Origin: an uncultured Clostridia bacterium
GTDB lineage: Bacteria; Bacillota; Clostridia; Peptostreptococcales; Anaerovoracaceae
Assembly: GCA_938009115.1 (NCBI GenBank)
Contig: CALLHZ010000095.1
Span: 1 to 27,944, forward strand
DNA length: 27,944 nucleotides
Reading direction: 5' to 3'
How positions within the stretch are numbered: position 1 is the first letter of the stretch; each line of letters begins with the position of its first letter. The notes under the pieces are model-generated. The model searched no databases, was not told the origin of the DNA, and saw nothing but the letters and a program-made list of their open reading frames with translations. A program made the translations under genes and the position numbers. Positions 21,266-27,944 of this stretch are shown here, piece after piece.

Positions 21266-22200
21266 GCTCCCAATCGTTCCTTTATGTAAAAAGCCATCCT
21301 TTCCAGCGCTTTTTCGTCGAAGTCCGAATCCTCTAAAGGAAACCACCGGATGTCTCCAAGGCTTCGAAACCAAGTCATTTGCCGCTTGGCATAACGCCTT
21401 GTGTGCGTCTTGATCTCAGCCACCGCTTGCTCCAATGTGCCCGTTCCCCTGATCCAGGGAATCAGCTCCTTGTATCCGATGCCTTTCATTGCTATATCGT
21501 CTTCTTTCAGTCCCATGGAAAGAAGACCGGCGACTTCCCTTTCCAATCCTTGCACCAGAAGATGATCCACACGTTCTTCGATGCGCCGGTACAAGGCTTG
21601 CCGATCCCGCTCCAGTCCGATGAGGATCGGGGAAAAGGCTTTGGTGAGGCATTTCGTGCGGTCAAAGGAGGTCAATGTTCCTTCCGTTCCGTTTTCCAGC
21701 CGTTCAATGGCGCGCAGAACGCGCTTCACATTATTGGGATGAATCATCCTGGCAGCTTCGGGATCCAGACTTTTCAGGTGCGCGTGAAGCTTCTCCGGCT
21801 GACCCTGCCCGATCTCTGCAAGGATCGCTTCTCTTTTAGCCCGATCACCCGGCGCTGCGGAGAAGTCCATATCATAGAGCAGCGCATTTATATACAAGCC
21901 GGTTCCGCCGCAAACGAAAGGCTGTTTTTGCCTATGAAAGACTTCTTCGATACATGCCTCTGCCAGCTTTTTATATTCTGCGGCAGAAAACGGTTCAGAG
22001 GGATCCACCGTGCCGATCAGATGATGCGGAACCCGCTGAAGCTGTTCTTTTGATGGCTTTGCGCTGCCGATGTCCATGTGCCTGTAAATCTGCATGGAAT
22101 CAGCCGATATGATCTCGCCGTTAAAAATTTCTGCCAGGCGAACCGCATATTCGGTTTTTCCGCTGGCTGTGGGGCCAACGATAAATATCAAGTTCTTCAT
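21262..22200 (-). CDS. miaA: tRNA dimethylallyltransferase MiaA
   Basis: MiaA adds a dimethylallyl group to A37 of tRNAs that read codons beginning with U. The 312 residues start with the P-loop IFIVGPTASGKTEYA, followed by GEIISADSMQIYRHMDIGSAKP, the substrate-binding DSMQ region. FVCGGTGLYINALLYD and the C-terminal TRRYAKRQMTWFR motif are present. ATG 22200 overlaps the mutL stop as TAATG, so translation is probably coupled. A longer in-frame start at 22272 would overlap the end of mutL. hfq, which often follows miaA, is not present. Confidence 0.96.
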   Translation of the reverse strand: MKNLIFIVGPTASGKTEYAVRLAEIFNGEIISADSMQIYRHMDIGSAKPSKEQLQRVPHHLIGTVDPSEPFSAAEYKKLAEACIEEVFHRQKQPFVCGGTGLYINALLYDMDFSAAPGDRAKREAILAEIGQGQPEKLHAHLKSLDPEAARMIHPNNVKRVLRAIERLENGTEGTLTSFDRTKCLTKAFSPILIGLERDRQALYRRIEERVDHLLVQGLEREVAGLLSMGLKEDDIAMKGIGYKELIPWIRGTGTLEQAVAEIKTHTRRYAKRQMTWFRSLGDIRWFPLEDSDFDEKALERMAFYIKERLGA

Positions 22201-23993
22201 TACTTTCGAAGGAACATCTTTTCCAGTTCCTTTTGTTCGAAGCGAAGAAATGTGGGCCGGCCGTGGGGACATGAGAAAGGATTCTCAGCGCGGTCCAGGG
22301 ATCGCAAAAGACTGACGATTTCCAGGGCATCGAGCCGGTCATTGGCCTTCACGGCCGCCTTGCAGGCTTTTGCGATCAAACGCTGCCGTTCCTGCTCCAT
22401 TGCGTTTCGCGTGCTGCTGCCGGGCTCGCTTTCCAAAAAACTGTTCAAAAATGCCTCAGCCTCCCGGGGATCCATGAAAGCCGGGATCTCCTTTACAATA
22501 TACTCCTTAGGGCCGAATTCCTGAACATGGTATCCAAAATCATTCAAGAGCGCCAGACGCTCCTGCGCTGCTTCCTTTAAATAAAATGGTATCTCTACGA
22601 TCCAGGGTTCCAGCATCATCTGGCTGTTTGCATCGTGCCGGCCAATGGCCTCCATAAGTTGCTCGTACAAAACTCTCTCATGTGCTGCATGCTGGTCGAT
22701 CAAATAGAGCGTGCTTTCCTTTTGCGCCAGGATGTAGGCAGAAAATGCAACACCTAGTATTTGAAGATCCGCGAAGAGAAATCGCTCTTGAATTTCGGTC
22801 GTCGGAGTTTCCCCGAATGCCTCCGGCGCTGCAGTTTCCATATGTTCAGAAAGGATCTGCTCATAGCGATCTTGCTCATTGGTTAACGATATATAATTTA
22901 TGTTTACTTTTTGAGATCCACCCCCTTCCTGAATTGATTCGTTGTCTCCGGGAACCGCGCTTCTTGCTGTATCTCCCATTGACGGCACGGCAGATTCCGA
23001 AAGCAAGTGCTGCCGCAAAGCAGCAACAAGAGCTCCGCGAACCGTCGATTCCTCAAGGAATCGTATCTCCGTTTTATTGGGATGGATATTGACATCCAGC
23101 TGAGCCGGAGAAAGCTCCAGCATCAAAAATGCAGCCGGGTAACGTCCTTCAAACAGCTTATCCCTGTAAGCCTCTCGAATCGCTTCATCGATCAGTTTGC
23201 TTCGGACCCAGCGTCCGTTGACAAAATAAATCTGATGCCTTCGACTGGTTCGACTTTGGTCAGGCCGGCTGATATATCCCCGGAGCCGGAAGCAGTCCGC
23301 TCCGGCGGCATCAACCTTTAGAAGACCGTTTGCCGTCTGCCGGCTGTATACCGTCAGTATATTTTGATAAACATCCCCCTTTCCCTGCGTGGAGAAAAGG
23401 ATGCTTCCATTGTTGATCACCCGTATGCGGATATCAGGGTATGCCAGCGTCATCTTCGACAAATAGTCAATGACCATAGCGCTTTCGGCGGAATCGGTTT
23501 TCAAAAACTTTCTGCGGACAGGTGTGTTGAAAAATAAATCGGATACGATGATGGTCGTCCCCTCTTCCGCGCCGATCCCTGTAATATCACGAAGCATCCC
23601 GCCTTCGGCGAAGGCGCGGACACCGGCTTTTTCTCCCGCTGCACGCGTAATCAGCTCAACCCTTGAAACGGCAGCGATACTTGCCAGCGCTTCGCCCCGA
23701 AATCCAAGTGTTTCGATGGCGTTCAAGTCCTCTGCGGAATTGATTTTGCTGGTCGCATAACGATGAAAGGCCAATTCCACATCCTGAGGTTGTATACCGC
23801 ACCCGTTGTCGGTCATTCTGATATAAGTTTTACCGCCGTTACGGATTTCAGCGACGATCGATGTGGCACCCGCATCGATTGCGTTTTCCATCAATTCTTT
23901 TATAATCGAAAGCGGCCGTTCGACGACTTCTCCGGCAGCGATCTTGTCGGATATTTCCTTAGGCAGCGCACGGATCCTTGGCGTCGTTTCCAT
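22200..23993 (-). CDS. mutL: DNA mismatch repair protein MutL (endonuclease type)
   Basis: MutL links mismatch recognition by MutS to strand removal. The 597-residue protein has a GHKL ATPase N-terminus with KIAAGEVVERPLSIIKELMENAIDAGA, MTDNGCGI and the lid motif GFRGEALASIAAVS. The C-terminal endonuclease motif DQHA(X)2E(X)4E is intact at 433-444, and ACKAAVKA and CPHGRP complete the metal site. It therefore belongs to the nicking MutL type found in organisms without MutH. ATG 23993 follows AAAGGAG and lies one base after the mutS stop. Confidence 0.97.
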   Translation of the reverse strand: METTPRIRALPKEISDKIAAGEVVERPLSIIKELMENAIDAGATSIVAEIRNGGKTYIRMTDNGCGIQPQDVELAFHRYATSKINSAEDLNAIETLGFRGEALASIAAVSRVELITRAAGEKAGVRAFAEGGMLRDITGIGAEEGTTIIVSDLFFNTPVRRKFLKTDSAESAMVIDYLSKMTLAYPDIRIRVINNGSILFSTQGKGDVYQNILTVYSRQTANGLLKVDAAGADCFRLRGYISRPDQSRTSRRHQIYFVNGRWVRSKLIDEAIREAYRDKLFEGRYPAAFLMLELSPAQLDVNIHPNKTEIRFLEESTVRGALVAALRQHLLSESAVPSMGDTARSAVPGDNESIQEGGGSQKVNINYISLTNEQDRYEQILSEHMETAAPEAFGETPTTEIQERFLFADLQILGVAFSAYILAQKESTLYLIDQHAAHERVLYEQLMEAIGRHDANSQMMLEPWIVEIPFYLKEAAQERLALLNDFGYHVQEFGPKEYIVKEIPAFMDPREAEAFLNSFLESEPGSSTRNAMEQERQRLIAKACKAAVKANDRLDALEIVSLLRSLDRAENPFSCPHGRPTFLRFEQKELEKMFLRK

Positions 23994-23994
23994 A

Positions 23995-26616
23995 TCATTG
24001 CTCCTTTGCAGCATCTTGCAGCTCCTGAAGGACCTGGATGGCCATGGCAGGGGTTATGTTCATCAAATCGAGGGATTTGAGCTTATGCACAAGATGGTCG
24101 TCATAGCCCCGAAAGAAACTGATCTGCTGCTCCTGCTCCATTCGATCTGCCTCCGAAACGCATGGGCTCGCCGGGTCAGCATTTGGGCAGTTCTCCAGCT
24201 CTGTCAATTTGTTTTCTGCCGCAAATAACAGAGTTTCCGGGACGCCGGCCAGACGGGCCACATGGATCCCATAGCTTCTGCTGGCGCTTCCCTCCACGAT
24301 TTTGTGGAGAAACACGATGGTGCCGTCGGATTCTGCCACATCCACATTCAAATTGCGAATTCCTTTCATTGTTTCCGGCAAGGTGGTCAGCTCGTGGTAG
24401 TGCGTGGCAAAAAGCGTCCGCACCTGGCGCCCGGGCCGGGACAGGTGGACGCAGACCGCCCAGGCAATGGACAAGCCGTCATAGGTGCTGGTCCCCCGGC
24501 CGATCTCATCCAGGATCACCAGGCTCTTATCCGTGCACGTGTTCAAAATATAAGCCAGCTCCGTCATTTCGACAAAGAAAGTACTCTGTCCCTGTGCGAT
24601 GTTGTCCGAGGCGCCGATCCTGGTATAAATACGGTCACAGATTCCGATTTCGGCGCTTTCAGCTGGAATAAAGCAGCCGGACTGCGCCATGAGCACGATC
24701 AAGGCAAGCTGTCTCATATAAGTCGATTTTCCGGACATATTGGGCCCGGTGATCAGCAAAAGGCTGGCTTCGCTGCAGTCAATGTAAAGGTCGTTGGAAA
24801 CAAATATACCGTCCCGGATCGTTTTTTCGATGACCGCATGCCTTCCTTTCGTGATCAGGATCTTGTCGCCGGAAGTGATCACCGGCTTGACATAGCCCAG
24901 TTTGATCGAAACTTCGGCGAAAGAAGCCAGCACGTCCACAGCAGCGGCAGCAGCGGCAGTTTTTTGAATCGATGGGATCTCAGCTGAAATCTTTTGACGA
25001 AGTCCGGCAAAAAGCTGATACTCCAGCTCGTTGATCTTTGCCTCTGCATTCAATACAGTGGATTCGATCTCCTTCAGCTCCGGCGTAATGTAACGTTCGC
25101 AATTGACGAGGGTCTGCTTGCGGATATAATTTGGCGGGACCAGAGCGAGATTTGCTTTGCTCACTTCGATATAGTACCCGAAAACTCGGTTGTAACCCAC
25201 TTTCAGGTTTTTGATGCCACTGCGGTCCCGTTCGCAGGGCTCCAGCGATGCGATCCAGTTCCTGCCGTCCTTGATGGAATCTTTGAGGGCATCAAGCTCG
25301 GCGGAATAGCCGTCCCGGATCAAATCGCCTTCCCGCACCGCAACAGGCGGCTCTTCGACCACGGCAGCTTCGATCAGCTGGCAGATCCGCTCCAATCCGT
25401 CGATTTGGCTGTTGCAGCCCTGCAGCAACGGATCGCCGGTGTGTTCCAGCTCCATTTTTAAATCCGGAAGGTTCGCCAGAGAGTTTTTCAACGCATTCAG
25501 ATCTCTGCCGTTTGCAGTTCCGCAGGCGATGCGGGCCGAAAGTCTTTCCAAGTCATAAATCCCTTTAAGGGATTCCCGGATGTTGTTCAGCGCAAGGAGA
25601 TCGTCCGTCAAAGTTTCCACAGCGTTGAGCCGTTCATCGATTTCTGTTTTGCTGTTCAGAGGCTCCTTAAGCCATTGCTTCATTTTGCGGGAGCCCATCG
25701 CAGTGCAGGTTTTATCCAGGATCCGAAGCAATGAGTTTCCGGATTTACGGTCTGAAAGCGATTCAATGATTTCCAGATTTTTCAGTGTGGCGCGGTCCAG
25801 CGACATCCGGGTGCCGGAATGGTAGATGCGAAGCGCGGAAAGATGGTCCATGCTTTGCTTTTGTGTGTCGCTCAGATATTGCAAAAGCGCGCCTGCTGCA
25901 AAAAAAAGCTCAGAAGCCTCTTTGCGATCCAAACCGACACTTCCTTCCGCGTCTGTATGAAAATGTTCGCGGATCTTGCGGCTGCAGTTCCGTTCCTGAT
26001 AATAGTCCGCTGGCCCCGGCGAAAGATAACTGCCGCTCAGCAGCGAGATTTGACGGCAAATCGTGTCGGATGCCGGATCGGATGTGTTGACCAGGATCTC
26101 CCGGGGGTCGATCTTCGTGATCTCCGCCAGAAGGCTCTCCATGTGCGAGGGACCATAAAAAGCGACAGCCCCAAACTCGCCGGTGGAAATGTCACAATAA
26201 ACAAGACCTTCGCCTTCTTCGCCGACGTAGACCGAAGCCAGAAAATTGTTTTCCTTCTCGGAAAGCATATTTTGAGAAAGAACGGTCCCCGGCGTGACGA
26301 TGCGCACCACTTCCCTGCGGACGATCCCTTTGGCCTGGGCGGGATCCTCCATTTGTTCACAGACCGCAACCTTGTGCCCTTTTTCGATAAGCTTTGCTAT
26401 ATATGTATCCGCCGCATGATAAGGGACACCGCACATCGGCGCCCGCTCCTCTTCCCCGCAGGATTTTTTTGTGAGCGTGATCTCCATATCCCGGGCGCCC
26501 ACGATAGCGTCCTCAAAAAACATTTCATAGAAATCACCCAAGCGGAAAAAAAGAATGCAGTCCTTGTACTGCTCCTTCATCTCCAGGTATTGCTGCATCA
26601 TCGGCGTGTATGCCAT
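23995..26616 (-). CDS. mutS: DNA mismatch repair protein MutS
   Basis: MutS recognises mispairs and small loops in DNA. The 873 residues carry the mismatch-reading motif FFRLGDFYEMF near 23-33 (Phe-x-Glu as DFYEM), the Walker A GPNMSGKST at about 624-632, and the Walker B and signature region ILDEIGRGTSTYDGLSIAW. FATHYHELT and the C-terminal helix-turn-helix region complete it. The length is standard for MutS1. ATG 26616 follows CAGGAGTG. The gene lies 25 bases after tlyA and directly before mutL. Confidence 0.98.
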   Translation of the reverse strand: MAYTPMMQQYLEMKEQYKDCILFFRLGDFYEMFFEDAIVGARDMEITLTKKSCGEEERAPMCGVPYHAADTYIAKLIEKGHKVAVCEQMEDPAQAKGIVRREVVRIVTPGTVLSQNMLSEKENNFLASVYVGEEGEGLVYCDISTGEFGAVAFYGPSHMESLLAEITKIDPREILVNTSDPASDTICRQISLLSGSYLSPGPADYYQERNCSRKIREHFHTDAEGSVGLDRKEASELFFAAGALLQYLSDTQKQSMDHLSALRIYHSGTRMSLDRATLKNLEIIESLSDRKSGNSLLRILDKTCTAMGSRKMKQWLKEPLNSKTEIDERLNAVETLTDDLLALNNIRESLKGIYDLERLSARIACGTANGRDLNALKNSLANLPDLKMELEHTGDPLLQGCNSQIDGLERICQLIEAAVVEEPPVAVREGDLIRDGYSAELDALKDSIKDGRNWIASLEPCERDRSGIKNLKVGYNRVFGYYIEVSKANLALVPPNYIRKQTLVNCERYITPELKEIESTVLNAEAKINELEYQLFAGLRQKISAEIPSIQKTAAAAAAVDVLASFAEVSIKLGYVKPVITSGDKILITKGRHAVIEKTIRDGIFVSNDLYIDCSEASLLLITGPNMSGKSTYMRQLALIVLMAQSGCFIPAESAEIGICDRIYTRIGASDNIAQGQSTFFVEMTELAYILNTCTDKSLVILDEIGRGTSTYDGLSIAWAVCVHLSRPGRQVRTLFATHYHELTTLPETMKGIRNLNVDVAESDGTIVFLHKIVEGSASRSYGIHVARLAGVPETLLFAAENKLTELENCPNADPASPCVSEADRMEQEQQISFFRGYDDHLVHKLKSLDLMNITPAMAIQVLQELQDAAKEQ

Positions 26617-26641
26617 GAATCACTCCTGTGTTGGAACCGGC

Positions 26642-27445
26642 TCAACGGGCCAGTTCAAAATGTGCCTGCTCAACGGTTGCTTCGATCACGTCCTCCGATG
26701 CCTCCGCACCGTCCGCGCCGGTCTTCAGAAGCATCAGGAATTCGATATTACCTTTCGTGCCGGTGATTGGGGAATACGAGAGGCCCGCAAAACCCAATCC
26801 ATTTTCATTTCCGTATTCCACAACGGCGCGCAGAACGCTGCGATGGGTATTTTTGTCCCGGACGATACCATTTTTTCCCACTTGGCTGCGGCCGGCTTCA
26901 AATTGAGGCTTGACCAGGCAGAGACATTTTCCGTCGTCTTTGAGCAGCTTCCCGGCAACGGGCAGGATCAGTTTCAATGAAATGAATGATACGTCTATCG
27001 TGATCAGATCAAATCTTTCCGGAACATCTGCCGGATCCAGGTACCGCACATTGATCCGTTCCATGGTGACCACTCTGGGATCGCTGCGAAGCTTCCAGTC
27101 CAACTGCCCATATCCTACGTCCACCGCGTAGACCCTGGAAGCGCCGCGCTGCAGCATGCAGTCGGTAAAGCCGCCGGTGGAGGCCCCGATATCCATGCAG
27201 ACCGCGCCGGAAATATTCAATGCAAAGGCGTCAAGTGCCTTTTCAAGTTTATAACCGCCACGGCTGACATACGGACACTGATCGCCCCGGATCTCAAACG
27301 ATGCCGAGGGGTCTACCTGTGTTCCCGCTTTGTCGCAGCGAACACCGTCCACCCAGACCAGCCCGGCCATGACAGCCGCTTTTGCTTTTTCCCTGGAGGA
27401 AAAGAGTCCGCTCTCTGTCAATATGATATCAAGTCTGTTTTTCAA
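26642..27445 (-). CDS. tlyA: TlyA family rRNA 2'-O-methyltransferase (S4-FtsJ)
   Basis: The 267-residue protein has an N-terminal S4 RNA-binding domain (about 3-63: RLDIILTESGLFSSREKAKAAV). An FtsJ-type Rossmann methyltransferase domain follows, with the SAM-binding motif CMDIGASTGGFTDCML and the catalytic-region motifs DVSFISL and LVKPQFE. TlyA proteins methylate cytidine 2'-O positions in 16S and 23S rRNA and can affect capreomycin sensitivity; some relatives were called haemolysins. The start is TTG 27445 with GGAGGAG just upstream, overlapping the dxs 3' end by 17 bases. tlyA after dxs is a common Firmicutes order. Confidence 0.94.
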   Translation of the reverse strand: MKNRLDIILTESGLFSSREKAKAAVMAGLVWVDGVRCDKAGTQVDPSASFEIRGDQCPYVSRGGYKLEKALDAFALNISGAVCMDIGASTGGFTDCMLQRGASRVYAVDVGYGQLDWKLRSDPRVVTMERINVRYLDPADVPERFDLITIDVSFISLKLILPVAGKLLKDDGKCLCLVKPQFEAGRSQVGKNGIVRDKNTHRSVLRAVVEYGNENGLGFAGLSYSPITGTKGNIEFLMLLKTGADGAEASEDVIEATVEQAHFELAR

Positions 27446-27898
27446 AAAACTCCTCCGCTGCAGAAGCTATGGCGGCAGCATCCAGCCCAAATCTCTTTTT
27501 TAACTCGCCTATGGTGCCGTGAGAAATAAACCGGTCCGGCCATCCCAGGGTTTTGACCTGCACGCGGGAATCTGTTTCCCGAAGGATAGAAGCAATGCGG
27601 GCCCCTATGCCTCCTGCCGCAGTGCCGTCTTCCAGCGTTATGATTTTTTTATGGCCGGAAAGGATGTGGATGAGCTGCTCCCGATCCAGCGGTTTAGCGC
27701 ATCGCAGATTGTAAACTGCGCTTTCGATTCCTTTTTCTCTGAGTATTCGGCAAGCCGTCAGCGCCGTTTCGCACAAACCGCCCACTGCCACGAACGCATG
27801 ATCCTTCCCTTCCGCGAGGCGCTCCATCCTCCCGTCCATTTCGCTCCGCCCCCAGGAAGACAGGTCGCAGGCCGCGCCTTTGGGAAAGCGCACGGCGC
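27429..27898 (-). CDS. dxs: 1-Deoxy-D-xylulose-5-phosphate synthase, C-terminal part (partial)
   Basis: DXS makes the first committed intermediate of the MEP isoprenoid pathway from pyruvate and glyceraldehyde 3-phosphate. About 156 C-terminal residues are present, beginning AVRFPKG (the pyrimidine-domain end). They continue through a transketolase C-terminal domain with VYNLRCAKPLD, ITLEDGTAAGGIG and LGWPDRFISHGT. The 5' part is missing because the contig ends. The apparent 12-residue N-terminal segment upstream of this is translated sequencing adapter and should not be annotated. It overlaps tlyA by 17 bases. Confidence 0.93.
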
Positions 27899-27944
27899 AG
27901 ATCGGAAGAGCACACGTCTGAACTCCAGTCACGAGTGGATATCT
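27899..27944. other. Illumina TruSeq adapter/index sequence (contamination)
   Basis: From AGATCGGAAGAGC (27899-27911) through CACACGTCTGAACTCCAGTC to the final base, this is the Illumina TruSeq indexed adapter. It is followed by an index-like GAGTGG and ATATCT. It is an artefact of library preparation at a contig end. Translated on the minus strand it gives the peptide TGVQTCALPI, a known false protein N-terminus. Confidence 0.98.

Noticed and set aside
1..27944. CRISPR array, tRNA or rRNA genes, prophage
   Set aside because: No regularly spaced repeats, no cloverleaf sequences with CCA-type ends and no phage structural genes were seen on either strand.

Overview
This is a gene-dense stretch of a bacterial chromosome. 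It most likely comes from an anaerobic member of the Firmicutes (class Clostridia); I cannot name the genus. The evidence is the L21 leader in front of rplU, a T-box riboswitch in front of alaS, the alaS-ireB-ruvX cluster, DinR/LexA-type SOS boxes, strong Gram-positive ribosome binding sites with frequent GTG and TTG starts, and several oxygen-sensitive Fe-S and radical SAM proteins. The right end is the end of a draft contig: the last ~46 bases are Illumina adapter, not genome.

Left block, plus strand, 1-6154. The tail of an unidentified gene is followed by a good promoter and an L21 leader, then rplU (L21 with an extra C-terminal helical domain), rpmA (L27), a terminator and obgE. The usual prp/ysxB protease gene is missing between rplU and rpmA, and L27 correspondingly lacks the propeptide that Prp removes. 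After obgE come a B12-binding radical SAM gene broken by a one-base frameshift, its usual partner (TIGR03936/DUF2344) and a YibE/F-like membrane protein. The block ends at a bidirectional terminator.

Middle block, 6184-17157. A minus-strand ferredoxin-nitroreductase is followed on the plus strand by a ComEA-like DNA-binding protein, a DUF896 protein, mnmA, T-box-alaS, ireB and ruvX. Directly overlapping ruvX is a three-gene redox operon: a DmsB-like 4x[4Fe-4S] protein, a NAD(P)/FAD-dependent oxidoreductase, and a 937-residue DmsA-type molybdoenzyme. The molybdoenzyme carries a TorD-like chaperone domain fused to its N-terminus, where a Tat signal would normally sit. With no membrane anchor and no Tat signal, this looks like a soluble cytoplasmic molybdenum reductase fed by a pyridine-nucleotide flavoprotein. 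It is the most unusual system in the window.

Right block, minus strand, 17466-27898. The order of transcription is dxs (3' part), tlyA, mutS, mutL, miaA, a tyrosine recombinase, a COG4100 PLP enzyme and a polysaccharide deacetylase. These genes overlap or lie 1-25 bases apart, so they probably form one operon. A small YneA-like LysM protein follows, preceded by three LexA boxes, one of them inside its probable promoter. Mismatch repair and an SOS division inhibitor therefore lie close together. Between the molybdoenzyme terminator and the LysM gene (17199-17465) is an unexplained intergenic region holding a near-perfect 16-bp inverted repeat.
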